Positions 7,731 through 17,191 of a stretch of 43,592 bases of DNA are shown here, piece by piece; within the stretch, counting starts at the first letter, position 1; the number at the start of each line of letters is the position of its first letter. The DNA is from Chloroflexota bacterium (GTDB taxonomy: Bacteria > Chloroflexota > Anaerolineae > Caldilineales > Caldilineaceae). The notes under the pieces were generated by a model. That model made no database searches. It was given only the letters and a program-made list of their open reading frames with translations, and was not told where the DNA came from. The position numbers and the translations under genes are program-made. The stretch lies in NCBI GenBank assembly GCA_024277175.1, contig JAJRVT010000004.1, positions 1 through 43,592 on the forward strand, given 5' to 3'.

Positions 7731-9986
7731 TTACTCACCCCCTTCCACCCGCACCTGCCCCAGGACCACGCCCTTGTCACTGAAGTTGACGGGCAGGCGG
7801 TCGAAGGTCTTCCGGTCGTAGATGCCGATCTCCACGAAGTAGACGCCTGGCGGCGCATCATCCGGTAGGGTGAGCGTATAAACGTCCTCCACCCGCTGAC
7901 CCGGTTCCCAGGAAGAGGTGGGCGCGGCCCCGTTCTGGGGCTGCGCATCCTTCTGCGCCCAGACCGCGTCCGGCGGCAGCACCAGGTGGGTGAAGACCGC
8001 GTAGTCCTGCGCAGGCTGGGCCAGCGCCTCCCACCAGAGGGTGAGGGTCAGCGAGTCCCCCGGGCGCATGACGCGGCGGTCGAAGTCGAAGCCCACCAGC
8101 GCGATCTCATCGCCGAAATTGATGGAGACCGAGTGAGGCAGGTCCCCCGGCGCGGATGGCAGCAGGGTCACGTAACCCAAGGTCCACTGATCCACGCCGT
8201 TTACAGGCAGCCGTTGACCCGTGGCGTAGTCGTAGACGCCCACATCCACCCGCAGGCGGGCCGGCGCGGGCGCGGTCTCCGGCACGCGCACCTGGTGAGG
8301 ATCATAGATGGTGTCGCCCGGCGTCCAGTCGCCCGTGGACCGCGCACCCATGCCCGGATAGGAGTCCTGCTGGGCTTGCAGGATTTCGTTTTCGTCGGTC
8401 AGATGGATGAAGACGCTGTAATCTCGGTCGGGGGGCTGCATCGCCTCCCAGGTCAGGGCGATGGGCAAGGTCTCTCCCGGCTTGAGTTCGGTCGCGCCCA
8501 GTTCATAGCTGCGCAGTTTCATGAGGCCGCCGAAAGTTATATCCACCGGCATTGGCTGCGTTTCGGTGGATATAACTTTCGGCGGGACCGGAGATGCATA
8601 GGCCGGCGCGATGACGCCCGCCGGCATCCATAGCGCCAAAGGTAGCATGACAGCGGCCAGCGCCAGGGGGATCCAATGCTGGTGGCGCGGGGGCAGCCAA
8701 TTAACCAGCCCCCACGCCACCAGAATGGCTATGGCGCCCGCGGCGGGGAAGAGCAGCCTGCCCTGAGGATGGCTGATCTGGGTCCAGCGCACCAGCAGCA
8801 GGATCACACCCGCCACCCAGAGCAGCAGCAATGTGATCTGCCATGGGTCCCGGACCCCGCTCCCGTGGCAGCCCGCGCTCTCCAACCCGGCCCGGCGGCA
8901 GTAGACGCGGCGTAGGGGACCGCCCGCGGCCAGCCCCGCCAGCCCGATCAGGGTCAGCAGCGTGTAGAGGGCGTAGACCCACTCGTCCGCGACCACGTTG
9001 AACCAGCCGAAGACGGCCCAGTAAGATCGCCAGACGCCCGCGGCCAGAGAGCGCAATTCAGCAGCGGAGGGCGGTTAGGCCCGGCCTGGCAGCATCTCGA
9101 ACATGACGGTTAGGGCCAGCGGATCGCGGAAGAGCAGCCAGTTGCGGACGTACCACCAGCCCCCGATCCCCAGCGCCAGCCCGCCGGCCGTCAACCCATA
9201 GATCAGCCACTCCCGCCATGAACGCCGTCGCCAGGCCACCACCGACAGGGTGATGCCAAAGAGAGGAATAATGAGCAGCCCGCTCAGCTTGCTCAGCGCG
9301 CCCAGCCCCGCGACCAGGCCCATGACAGCCAGTTGACCCCAGCTCGGCTTGCCCTGCTGGCCGTCCTCCTCCCGCAGCCCCAGCGCGATGACCGCCAGCA
9401 GGAGCGCGGCCGCGCTGACCGCGGTCACCAGGGCGTCGTTGCTGACCGCGGCGCTGATAAAGAGAAACTGGGGGTTGAAGGCGACGAGGACGGCCGCGGC
9501 CAGGCCGATGGCGGGCCGGGTGGGAAAGACGGTGTGCGCTGCCATGTAGGTGAAGAGGACGGTCAGCGCACCCAACAGCACGGAGAGCAGGCGGGCCAGA
9601 TGCGCGGCCAGGGCCACACCTTGCCACGGCCAACCTTCCGCCGGGCCGTGGGCCATCATGTTCTTGTTGCCGAAGGTGTCGGCCTGGCCCACCGCGGCGT
9701 GGGGGTTATAGCGGATGATCTCGCCAGCGTTGTCAGTGGGGATGGATCTGGTCAGGAGCGCCGCGGCCATGTAGTAGAGGGGCGGCTGGCTGCCTTCCTG
9801 ATTCCAGGGGGCCGCGCCCACATCCTCGGGCCGGGGTAAGCCCTCGCCCTCGGCCAGCCAGCGTACGTATTCGTAATGCCAGATCTCGTCCGGCGCTTCG
9901 AAGAGGGGGGTCACCACGCTGTATGCGCCGGCCAGTAACAGAAAGGCGAGCAGGATGAGGCTGATGGGGCCATGGCGACGGATCAT
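7731..9986 (-). pseudogene. PMT/GT39-like membrane glycosyltransferase with C-terminal beta-sandwich repeats, interrupted by in-frame TAA
   Basis: One continuous reading frame of about 751 codons is broken only by a TAA at 9075-9077. The part before it ends FEMLPGRA. The part after it resumes in the same frame through PPSAAELRSLAAGVWRSYWA, where such proteins normally continue. The N-terminal half has a signal-anchor (SLILLAFLLLAGAYSV), a periplasmic loop with the catalytic-type acidic pair (FEAPDEIWHYEYVRWL), NQEGSQPPLYY and many membrane helices. The last 300 residues hold two tandem copies of a beta-sandwich unit (TWEAMQPPDRDYSVFIHL and WWEALAQPAQDYAVFTHL). The family uses polyprenyl-phosphate sugars to glycosylate lipids or proteins. 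It is a recent nonsense mutation, readthrough or an assembly error. The start chosen is ATG 9986; the upstream extension translates repeat DNA. A perfect hairpin lies at 8527-8585. Confidence 0.8.
8527..8585. repeat. Perfect 22-bp inverted repeat inside the glycosyltransferase frame
   Basis: Arms 8527-8548 and 8564-8585 are exact reverse complements with a 15-nt loop. In protein they encode PPKVIS and DITFGG on either side of TETQPMPV. DITFGG is the usual beginning of the first beta-sandwich unit, so the other arm looks like an inverted copy of it. Such perfection inside coding sequence suggests template-switch mutation or a tiny palindromic insertion. Confidence 0.8.
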
Positions 9987-10025
9987 GGGTGAATCGTAGC
10001 AAAAGGGAGCAGTTTCGCCAAACTG

Positions 10026-10109
10026 ATGACAAGATGACAGGGGGGCGGGGTGACAAGATGATCGCTCATCCTGCCATCCTGTCACCTTATCATCTTGTCA
10101 CGCCCCGCC
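10026..10109. repeat. GTGACAAGATGAC-family inverted repeat between divergent genes
   Basis: GATGACAAGATGACAG is followed by an arm at 10044-10062 (GGCGGGGTGACAAGATGAT). This pairs with 10089-10109 except for a 2-nt bulge, around a 26-nt loop. It lies between divergently transcribed genes, so a role as terminator is unlikely. Confidence 0.7.
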
Positions 10110-10121
10110 TCTCCGCGCGTT

Positions 10122-10150
10122 TTGACACACACACCCTCCCCGCTTACAAT
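10122..10150 (+). promoter_or_regulatory. Sigma-70-type promoter of miaB
   Basis: TTGACA at 10122-10127 and TACAAT at 10145-10150 are separated by exactly 17 bp. The predicted start is near 10157, giving a leader of about 60 nt before the AGGGGGAG ribosome site of miaB. Confidence 0.75.
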
Positions 10151-10215
10151 ATACGTTCGGCATTGTAACGTATAGACGCCTGCCCGGCATACACCGGATT
10201 GCAGGGGGAGAAAAA

Positions 10216-11724
<1,509 letters not shown>

Positions 11725-11743
11725 GGCGATGTTTTTCCGAACT

Positions 11744-11770
11744 GCACGATAAGACCGCGGTCTATCGTGC
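11744..11770. terminator. 27-bp palindrome after miaB
   Basis: GCACGATA and TATCGTGC flank AGACCGCGGTCT, giving an almost complete palindrome 20 bp after the miaB stop. A T5 run precedes it and there is no U-tract after it on the plus strand. It may terminate miaB. Its core AGACCGCGGTCTAT also matches the outer ends of the repeat family at 5596 and 41361. Confidence 0.5.
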
Positions 11771-11816
11771 GTCTGACTGAATATCAACATTTTTCACCAT
11801 TGAAACGGGCGTTATC

Positions 11817-12836
11817 ATGTTTGGCGGCGCGCTGGTCGGAGAAGTTATTCTCTTTATTTTGGGGTTCATTTTCCTGACGGGCGGGGCTGAACTGTTGGTG
11901 CGGGGCGGCAGCCGCCTGGCCGTGCGTTTCGACGTATCGCCGGTCGTGGTTGGCCTGACCATCGTGGCCTTTGGCACCAGTCTGCCGGAACTCCTGGTCA
12001 GCCTTTTGGCCAACATCCAGGGGAACGGCGGCAGCCAGATCGCTATCGGCAATATTGTAGGCAGCAATATTGCCAACCTGGCCCTGATCCTGGGCGTGGC
12101 CGGCGTGTTGGCCGCGCTGCCGGTGGAGCGTCACCTGATGCGCCGGGAATATCCGATCCTGATCGGCGTTTCCATACTCTTCGTGATCATGGCCTGGAGC
12201 GGATCCATTGGCCGCGTTGAGGGCGTTCTGCTGATGATCGGCCTGGTCATCTTCACCTATTATAGCTATTCCGCCACCCGCATGCCCGGCGTGTTAGGCA
12301 TCCCCGAAGGGACCGAGGCTCTGGATGTAGCCGAGGCCATCGATATCGACATCGCCCAGCCCAGCCAACATCCGCTGATGGACGGCGTGCTGGTGCTGGC
12401 CGGCATCATTACGCTGGTGGTGGGGGCCAAGTGGCTGGTGGATTCAGCCCAGGTCATCGCCAGGGCCATGGGCGTCAGCGAATTGGTCATTGGCCTGACC
12501 CTGGTGGCCCTGGGCACCAGTCTGCCGGAACTGGCCACCAGCGTCGTCGCGGTCCTGCGCAAGGAGGGGGACATCGCGGTGGGCAACGTGGTGGGTAGCA
12601 ACCTCTTCAACATGCTTTTCATCGGTGGCCTGAGCGCTACGGTCAGGCCGTTGCAGGTCCCTCTGCACATGCGTTGGTTCGACTTCCCTGTCATGCTGGG
12701 CGTCACGCTGTTGGTCTATCTTTTGATCTGGATCAAGCCCACCCTCAAAATTGGCCGTTGGCAGGGGGCGGTGCTGCTGGTCTCATACGCCGGATACATC
12801 TTCTGGCTCTTCTTCGCCAACGGCGGTGCGAGGTGA
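11817..12836 (+). CDS. Calcium/sodium antiporter (CaCA family, YrbG-like)
   Basis: Inner-membrane cation/Ca2+ exchanger of 339 residues built from two inverted repeats. The alpha-1 signature is AFGTSLPELLVS (about 52-63) with GNIVGSN (78-84). The alpha-2 signature is ALGTSLPELATS with GNVVGSN. The ion-binding Glu and Asn/Ser residues are present in both halves. About ten membrane segments are visible and the middle loop is short (about 40 residues, acidic). The ATG at 11817 lacks a convincing Shine-Dalgarno but starts the conserved first helix. The next gene begins 4 bp after its stop, suggesting a two-gene transcript. Confidence 0.92.
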   Translation: MFGGALVGEVILFILGFIFLTGGAELLVRGGSRLAVRFDVSPVVVGLTIVAFGTSLPELLVSLLANIQGNGGSQIAIGNIVGSNIANLALILGVAGVLAALPVERHLMRREYPILIGVSILFVIMAWSGSIGRVEGVLLMIGLVIFTYYSYSATRMPGVLGIPEGTEALDVAEAIDIDIAQPSQHPLMDGVLVLAGIITLVVGAKWLVDSAQVIARAMGVSELVIGLTLVALGTSLPELATSVVAVLRKEGDIAVGNVVGSNLFNMLFIGGLSATVRPLQVPLHMRWFDFPVMLGVTLLVYLLIWIKPTLKIGRWQGAVLLVSYAGYIFWLFFANGGAR

Positions 12837-12840
12837 GTCA

Positions 12841-13545
12841 ATGACCGAACAGCCAAAGCGCAAATTCGAGCCAACCCTGATCATCAGCATCCTGATCGTG
12901 GCTGTCATGTTCGTCCTCTCGGCGTGGGCGTGGATGCAACTGCCGGCCGGCGCTCAGATTCCCGTTCACTGGGGACCGAGCGGCGAGCCGGATGGCTATG
13001 GCGGCAAGTTGATGGGGTTGATGCTTATGCCCACCATCGCCGCCGGGCTGGTGATCCTTTTTGAGATCATCCCTCGGGTGGAGCCGCGGCGGGAGAACAT
13101 CCTCCGCTCCCGGCAGGCCTACAATGCAGTGCGGGTGGGACTGCTCCTCTTTCTCCTGGGCATGCATGTGGTTGCGGTCATGGCCGCGCTGGGGAAGACA
13201 TTGAACATGTCCCTGTTTGTGGCCGTTGGCATGGGGCTGCTCATGGTCGTGATCGGCGGCTACCTAGGCAAGGTTCGCAGCAACTATATGTTCGGCATCC
13301 GCACGCCGTGGACCCTGGCCAGTGACCTCTCCTGGGAGAAGAGTCACCGGCTGGGCGGCCGTCTCTTTATCATCAGCGGGCTGCTGACTATCCTCAGTGG
13401 GATTGTAGCCCCCACCTGGTCGGTCTGGGTTCTTCTTTTCACGATTCTGGGGTCCACCGTCATCGTGATGGGGTACTCCTATCAGGTCTGGAAGCATGAT
13501 CCGGACGCGCGGGAGCCGAGAGAGCGAACGACGAACGGCGGGTGA
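12841..13545 (+). CDS. SdpI/DUF1648 family membrane protein
   Basis: A 234-residue membrane protein. An N-terminal DUF1648 part has IPVHWGPSGEPDGYG after the first membrane helix. The SdpI-type C-terminal part has the hallmark SNYMFGIRTPWTLASD and SWEKSHRLGGRLF. In Bacillus subtilis SdpI is the immunity protein for the SdpC toxin and co-signals to SdpR. Most environmental homologues, this one included, have no sdpC nearby, so the function here is unknown. The ATG at 12841 follows the antiporter stop by 4 bp (TGA-GTCA-ATG). The stop TGA runs directly into ACGAACGACGAAC repeats. The last ~13 residues (REPRERTTNGG end) are repeat-encoded. Confidence 0.88.
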   Translation: MTEQPKRKFEPTLIISILIVAVMFVLSAWAWMQLPAGAQIPVHWGPSGEPDGYGGKLMGLMLMPTIAAGLVILFEIIPRVEPRRENILRSRQAYNAVRVGLLLFLLGMHVVAVMAALGKTLNMSLFVAVGMGLLMVVIGGYLGKVRSNYMFGIRTPWTLASDLSWEKSHRLGGRLFIISGLLTILSGIVAPTWSVWVLLFTILGSTVIVMGYSYQVWKHDPDAREPRERTTNGG

Positions 13546-13640
13546 CGAACGACGAACGACAATCGCCTCGTTTGCGAGTTACCGTTCGTCCATAGTTGTT
13601 GGTCCTTGGTCAGCAGTCGTTGGTCGTTCGTCGCTTAGCG
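13522..13640. repeat. ACGAACGACGAA repeat cluster between convergent genes
   Basis: Tandem CGAACGACGAACG units overlap the end of the SdpI-like gene. Reverse-oriented units (GTCGTTGGTCGTTCGTCG) at about 13615-13635 overlap the end of the acyltransferase gene. The two halves can pair. A related cluster is at 32304-32392, again beside a stop codon. Confidence 0.7.
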
Positions 13641-14295
13641 ATCCACAGTCCGCGTAGAAGCCCCGCCGCTCGGGCGGCAGGAGTTCGGCGACGGCGCACA
13701 TGATGCGCTCGGTGTATTCGCGGGCAGTGAATTGGTCATCGGCCGGGTTTTCCAACATGAGGGGACGGCCGAAGCGCACGATCACCAGAGGACGCCCCCA
13801 CGGCAGCCACTTGCGTTCGAATGCCTTCTCCGAACCCATGACCACGGTGGGCACAACGGGCGCGTTCGCCTCCATTGCGATGTGTGCGGCCCCGGAGTGC
13901 GCCCGCTGCAACTTGCCCGTGCGGCTGCGGGTTCCCTCAGGAAACATGCCCAACACCTTCCCCGATTTGGCCAACTTCACAGCCGATTCAATGGCCCTCT
14001 GGTCATGCTTTCCCCGCAGGATGGGGAAGGTGCCCGCGGCGAACAACAGTTTGCTGAGCAAGGGATGGATATCGAAAATCTCTTTTTTGGCCATAAAATA
14101 GACTTGGCGCGGGCTGGCGTACCCCAGCATCACGAAGTCGAACCCGGGGTTATGGTTGCAGGCGAGGACTACGCCCCCGGTTGTGGGCACGTTTTCCGCG
14201 CCCTCCACCTTTACCCGGCAGCAAAAAAATTTCAAAAATTCGGCCACTAGATAGAGGACTTTCCAGACGAAAGTCGAATCAGAAGGAAAATACAT
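13579..14295 (-). CDS. plsC: 1-acyl-sn-glycerol-3-phosphate acyltransferase family protein
   Basis: PlsC-fold lysophospholipid acyltransferase, 238 residues, peripheral or monotopic at the inner membrane through its hydrophobic N-terminus (FVWKVLYLVAEFLKFF). The catalytic HX4D is H48-NPGF-D53. Block II is the FPILRGKHDQRAI region, block III is MFPEGTRSR (E120), and block IV is PVVPTVVMG. It would acylate lysophosphatidate to phosphatidate. ATG 14295 precedes the conserved region; a longer frame runs into repeat DNA. The final ~18 residues (SDERPTTADQGPTTMDER) are encoded by the ACGAACGACGAA repeat cluster, so the natural C-terminus was probably replaced or extended by repeat sequence. Confidence 0.88.
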   Translation of the reverse strand: MYFPSDSTFVWKVLYLVAEFLKFFCCRVKVEGAENVPTTGGVVLACNHNPGFDFVMLGYASPRQVYFMAKKEIFDIHPLLSKLLFAAGTFPILRGKHDQRAIESAVKLAKSGKVLGMFPEGTRSRTGKLQRAHSGAAHIAMEANAPVVPTVVMGSEKAFERKWLPWGRPLVIVRFGRPLMLENPADDQFTAREYTERIMCAVAELLPPERRGFYADCGSLSDERPTTADQGPTTMDER

Positions 14296-14311
14296 GACGG
14301 ACGTCCCAGTT

Positions 14312-14355
14312 GGATGACAAGATGACAAGATGACAAGATGACTGGAGTGACAGGA
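14312..14355. repeat. Tandem GATGACAAGATGAC repeats
   Basis: Three head-to-tail GACAAGAT units followed by GACTGGAGTGACAGGATGG, just upstream of the acyltransferase start. Same family as at 2923, 4624 and 10026. Confidence 0.65.
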
Positions 14356-14399
14356 TGGCTCAACTGTGAGCGCTTTGATCTCGTGAGGCTGATGAGGCT

Positions 14400-14437
14400 G
14401 GGAGATTGACGTTCGGCCAGGGAGCCGTCAATCTCCC
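14400..14437. terminator. Hairpin after the SirB1-like gene
   Basis: Perfect 12-bp arms GGGAGATTGACG (14400-14411) and CGTCAATCTCCC (14426-14437) with a 14-nt loop. It lies 50 bp downstream of the leftward SirB1-like gene and could terminate that operon. Weaker pairing extends outward (GAGGCTG / CAACCTC). A similar AGAGATTGG hairpin occurs at 21313. Confidence 0.55.
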
Positions 14438-14487
14438 TAATCTCCAACCTCTGCAAACAAGGCGGATATTCTCAATCTGGCTTCAGT

Positions 14488-15372
14488 TTAATTCAGCCGC
14501 TGCATCATATGATCCGCCTGACGGTAGATGTGTAACAGATTGCGGTCGCCGTGACTCAGTTGGCTGTGTGCAGCATCATCTTCCAGGGCCTGGTGAAGAT
14601 TCATCAACCCGCCGCGCAGAAAGAAATAGCGCTGGAGATCGTGGACCGTCTCCTCCCAGCGTTCGTTCTGATAGTGGAGCAGGCCCCGCTCCTGCCAGAA
14701 GCTGGCGTTGGTGGGCATGAGAACCAATAAATAGCTCATCACCTGGGCGGCCATGCCGTAGTTGTCCAGGCGGATGTAGGCGTTGCGCAAATTGTTGAGC
14801 ACGCGTAGGGTCAGCGAAATAGGCGTCACCGGCCGGAAGGTGTGATCGGGAAGGTTCATGGGTTGCTCCAGCAGTTGGGAGAGGTAGTCTGACGCCTGGC
14901 TCACGTCCACGACCCGGCCATAGAACGGATCCAGCAGCCACACCCCGCCGCCGTCCCGGTAGCGAACCATGAAATGTCCGGGGAACCCCATCCCCTCCAC
15001 CCGTAGATCCAGTCTGCGCCCCAGGGCCATGCAAACCAGGCTCAGGGTGATGGGCAATCCCCGCCGCCTGTCGATGACCGTGTTCAGGCAACTGTTGCGG
15101 GGCGCGTAATAGTGGTTTTCATCGCCGCGAAAGCCGAGCCGCTCGTTGACTGCTTCCAGGAAGCCTACGGCCCGGGCCCGACCGGCTGGCAGGCCTTCCA
15201 TGCTCTCCGCCACCAGCGCGGCCAGATCGTCCAGCCCGCGCTGGTAGCGCGCCACATCCAGGTCCGGATAGGCGACGCCGGCGATGAAGAAGGCCAGCCG
15301 TTCGAGATCCGGTTGGGGGCTGTGGGCCTCGCGTTCAAAACGTTCGAGAAAGTCCTGCGGCTTTACGGTCAC
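14488..15372 (-). CDS. SirB1/transglutaminase-like protein with TPR tail
   Basis: A 294-residue protein of the SirB1 (transglutaminase-like core 2) family. The active-site-like Cys is C95 in RNSCLNTVIDRRRG, His is H133 in GFPGHFMVR, and the acidic partner is in WLLDPFYGR. The C-terminal third (NLRNAYIRLDNYGMAAQV, ASFWQERGLLHYQNERWEE) forms two TPR-like helical pairs. Enterobacterial homologues have no settled enzymatic activity. The GTG start overlaps the stop of the upstream gene by 4 nt (GTGA), so the two are probably translationally coupled. It is the last gene of a three-gene leftward unit. Confidence 0.85.
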   Translation of the reverse strand: MTVKPQDFLERFEREAHSPQPDLERLAFFIAGVAYPDLDVARYQRGLDDLAALVAESMEGLPAGRARAVGFLEAVNERLGFRGDENHYYAPRNSCLNTVIDRRRGLPITLSLVCMALGRRLDLRVEGMGFPGHFMVRYRDGGGVWLLDPFYGRVVDVSQASDYLSQLLEQPMNLPDHTFRPVTPISLTLRVLNNLRNAYIRLDNYGMAAQVMSYLLVLMPTNASFWQERGLLHYQNERWEETVHDLQRYFFLRGGLMNLHQALEDDAAHSQLSHGDRNLLHIYRQADHMMQRLN

Positions 15373-17165
15373 TCGACAACCCGCTCCAATCGGTTTACCC
15401 TTTCACTCTTCAACCGGCGCTGCCGGGCCGCCTCCTGCTTGAGAATACGGTCGAGGACGGCGATGGAGGTGGCGTAGGTGGCGTCCACCCCGAAGTAACT
15501 CAGGCTCTTGCTGAGCAGCGACTGGCGTTTGCTGATAGGCGTGTCGCTGGCGTAGTGGATCAGGCCGATGTCGTAGGGGGCGTTGATGAATAGATTGACG
15601 ATTTCGTTGACCGGATAGCGCCGGGGGTAGATGTCCTCGTAGATGGCGCTCAAATAGGGACCGGCCTCCATTTCGATGTCGGTGTAGCCCTCTTCATAAA
15701 AGACATGCATGAAATCCCGGTTCTGGAGCATGGTGCCGCGCACCGTCACCGCCTTCTGGTTGTCGAAGACCGTCCCGTGTTTGAGGTGGGGGGCGATGTC
15801 CTGGGCCGCAAAGCAATTGCGGAAGAGGTAGGAATTGCGCGAGTGCTCATCGTAGATCACATTCGGGATCATGACGTCGCCCACGCGGCCGTTGAGGCTG
15901 GCCGCCTTGCCCAGCACATAGACGCCCAAAAAGTCACCGACGGCAGTGGAGAGTTGGCTGAAGATATGATAGGCCGCCATGCCCAGGGGATAGTCGATGT
16001 TGACGATCAGCGCGTCGCTTTTCCGTAGCAATGACCATTCTTCATCACTGAGATGGGCCAGCCGTGGATCGATTCGCTTGGCCCGCAGCGCGTTGACCTC
16101 GATCACTTGGGCCTCTACATCCAGACAGTGGGGTTCGCTGATCCGGGTCACGCCAGCCTTGCGCTCCCGATAGAGGATGCGTTCGACAATCTTGGCGTTG
16201 CTACTGTGATGAGAGGCGTAGTAGCGCAGGACATAGTAAAGAAAATTGGCCAGGGGGCCGACATCGTCCGTGGGCAGACGTTCGTACTCCTGCCGCATTC
16301 CCTCAGGGTTCTCGCGCAGCACGAAGTCGATCAGTTCGTCTTTGAGTTCCCAGGCCGCGCCCGAGATCATATTGACCATGCTATGGGTGTTGCTGCTGAC
16401 GAAGTAGACTGGCTGATCTGCGAAATGAAGGTCCTTCGTCCCGGTCACATCCTCGATGCGGTGCCACCACTGCTGAACGCTGCGTCGATAGTCGCTGAGG
16501 CCGCTGCCAAGCACCATGATGTGAATATCCAGCCGTTTGGTCGCCGCCAGACGCAGATTCTTCAACAACGCTTCCCTGGGCCAGATCTGGTTCAGCTTGG
16601 CGAAATCGTCTGCACTCAGCCCCAGGGCCGCGCGCACATCTTCCATTAGTTCGTGGGACGGTTCATATTCGGCGTTGACGTCGAAATATTGCAGACGGCG
16701 GCTGAGATCGCCGTTGTTCAGCCGCTGATAGATCTTGTTCCACTCTATCTGGTAGGCGGTCAGGCAGGGGATCAGATCGTCGATGTCGCTGACGCTGGCG
16801 ATGAACGCGGCCAGCAGTCCCTTTTTCGGCTCGAAATAGAACTTGCGTCGCCGGGCGCGCGCTTTCACAGGCTGCCAGTTTTCCACATCGCCATAGCCCA
16901 TACGCCGGAAAACGTCCTCCATCTGCCCCATGATCATCAAACTCGTGTGGGGAATGCATTCCGGTAGACGCAAGGCGGCGTAGACCAGCGCAGAGATGTC
17001 CAGGTCAGGTTTGCCGGCGCGATAGTGCAGATTGGACTTCATGGCCATGTGGGTTTCTTCCAGGCTACGCACCCGCACCGGCCCGCTGCTACGCAACAGG
17101 GAGTAGTAGGTTCGGATATAAAGTTCGATTTCTTCATTGTGGGCGACAGGCGTTGTTCGGTCCAT
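15369..17165 (-). CDS. Large protein with nucleoside-phosphorylase-like C-terminal domain (DUF6909-like)
   Basis: A soluble 598-residue protein with no signal peptide or membrane segment. I recall similar Chloroflexota proteins annotated as DUF6909, but the link is from memory. The N-terminal ~370 residues are mostly helical and contain conserved-looking EEIELYIRTYYSLLRSSG, ETHMAMKSNLHY and FYFEPKKG. The C-terminal ~200 residues resemble the NP-I phosphorylase/nucleosidase fold: GKAASLNGRVGDVMIPN, YDEHSRN and DIEMEAGPYLSAIYE, where EME is the ribose-binding signature. This suggests cleavage or sensing of a nucleoside or nucleotide. ATG 17165 was chosen; longer frames only add unconserved residues. 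It lies 26 bp after DUF72 and overlaps the SirB1-like gene by 4 nt. Confidence 0.82.
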   Translation of the reverse strand: MDRTTPVAHNEEIELYIRTYYSLLRSSGPVRVRSLEETHMAMKSNLHYRAGKPDLDISALVYAALRLPECIPHTSLMIMGQMEDVFRRMGYGDVENWQPVKARARRRKFYFEPKKGLLAAFIASVSDIDDLIPCLTAYQIEWNKIYQRLNNGDLSRRLQYFDVNAEYEPSHELMEDVRAALGLSADDFAKLNQIWPREALLKNLRLAATKRLDIHIMVLGSGLSDYRRSVQQWWHRIEDVTGTKDLHFADQPVYFVSSNTHSMVNMISGAAWELKDELIDFVLRENPEGMRQEYERLPTDDVGPLANFLYYVLRYYASHHSSNAKIVERILYRERKAGVTRISEPHCLDVEAQVIEVNALRAKRIDPRLAHLSDEEWSLLRKSDALIVNIDYPLGMAAYHIFSQLSTAVGDFLGVYVLGKAASLNGRVGDVMIPNVIYDEHSRNSYLFRNCFAAQDIAPHLKHGTVFDNQKAVTVRGTMLQNRDFMHVFYEEGYTDIEMEAGPYLSAIYEDIYPRRYPVNEIVNLFINAPYDIGLIHYASDTPISKRQSLLSKSLSYFGVDATYATSIAVLDRILKQEAARQRRLKSERVNRLERVVE

Positions 17166-17191
17166 GGTTTTGCTTTCTTCTAGTTGATTGA

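Noticed and set aside
7731-9986. Glycosyltransferase halves as two separate genes
   Set aside because: The second half has no ribosome site or Met start, and it continues in the same frame across the TAA with family sequence on both sides.
12841-13545. SdpI toxin-immunity system
   Set aside because: No SdpC-like toxin or SdpR-like regulator nearby; most SdpI-family proteins lack this context.
14312-14355. CRISPR-like array in tandem GACAAGAT units
   Set aside because: Units are only 8-11 bp, without unique spacers or cas genes.
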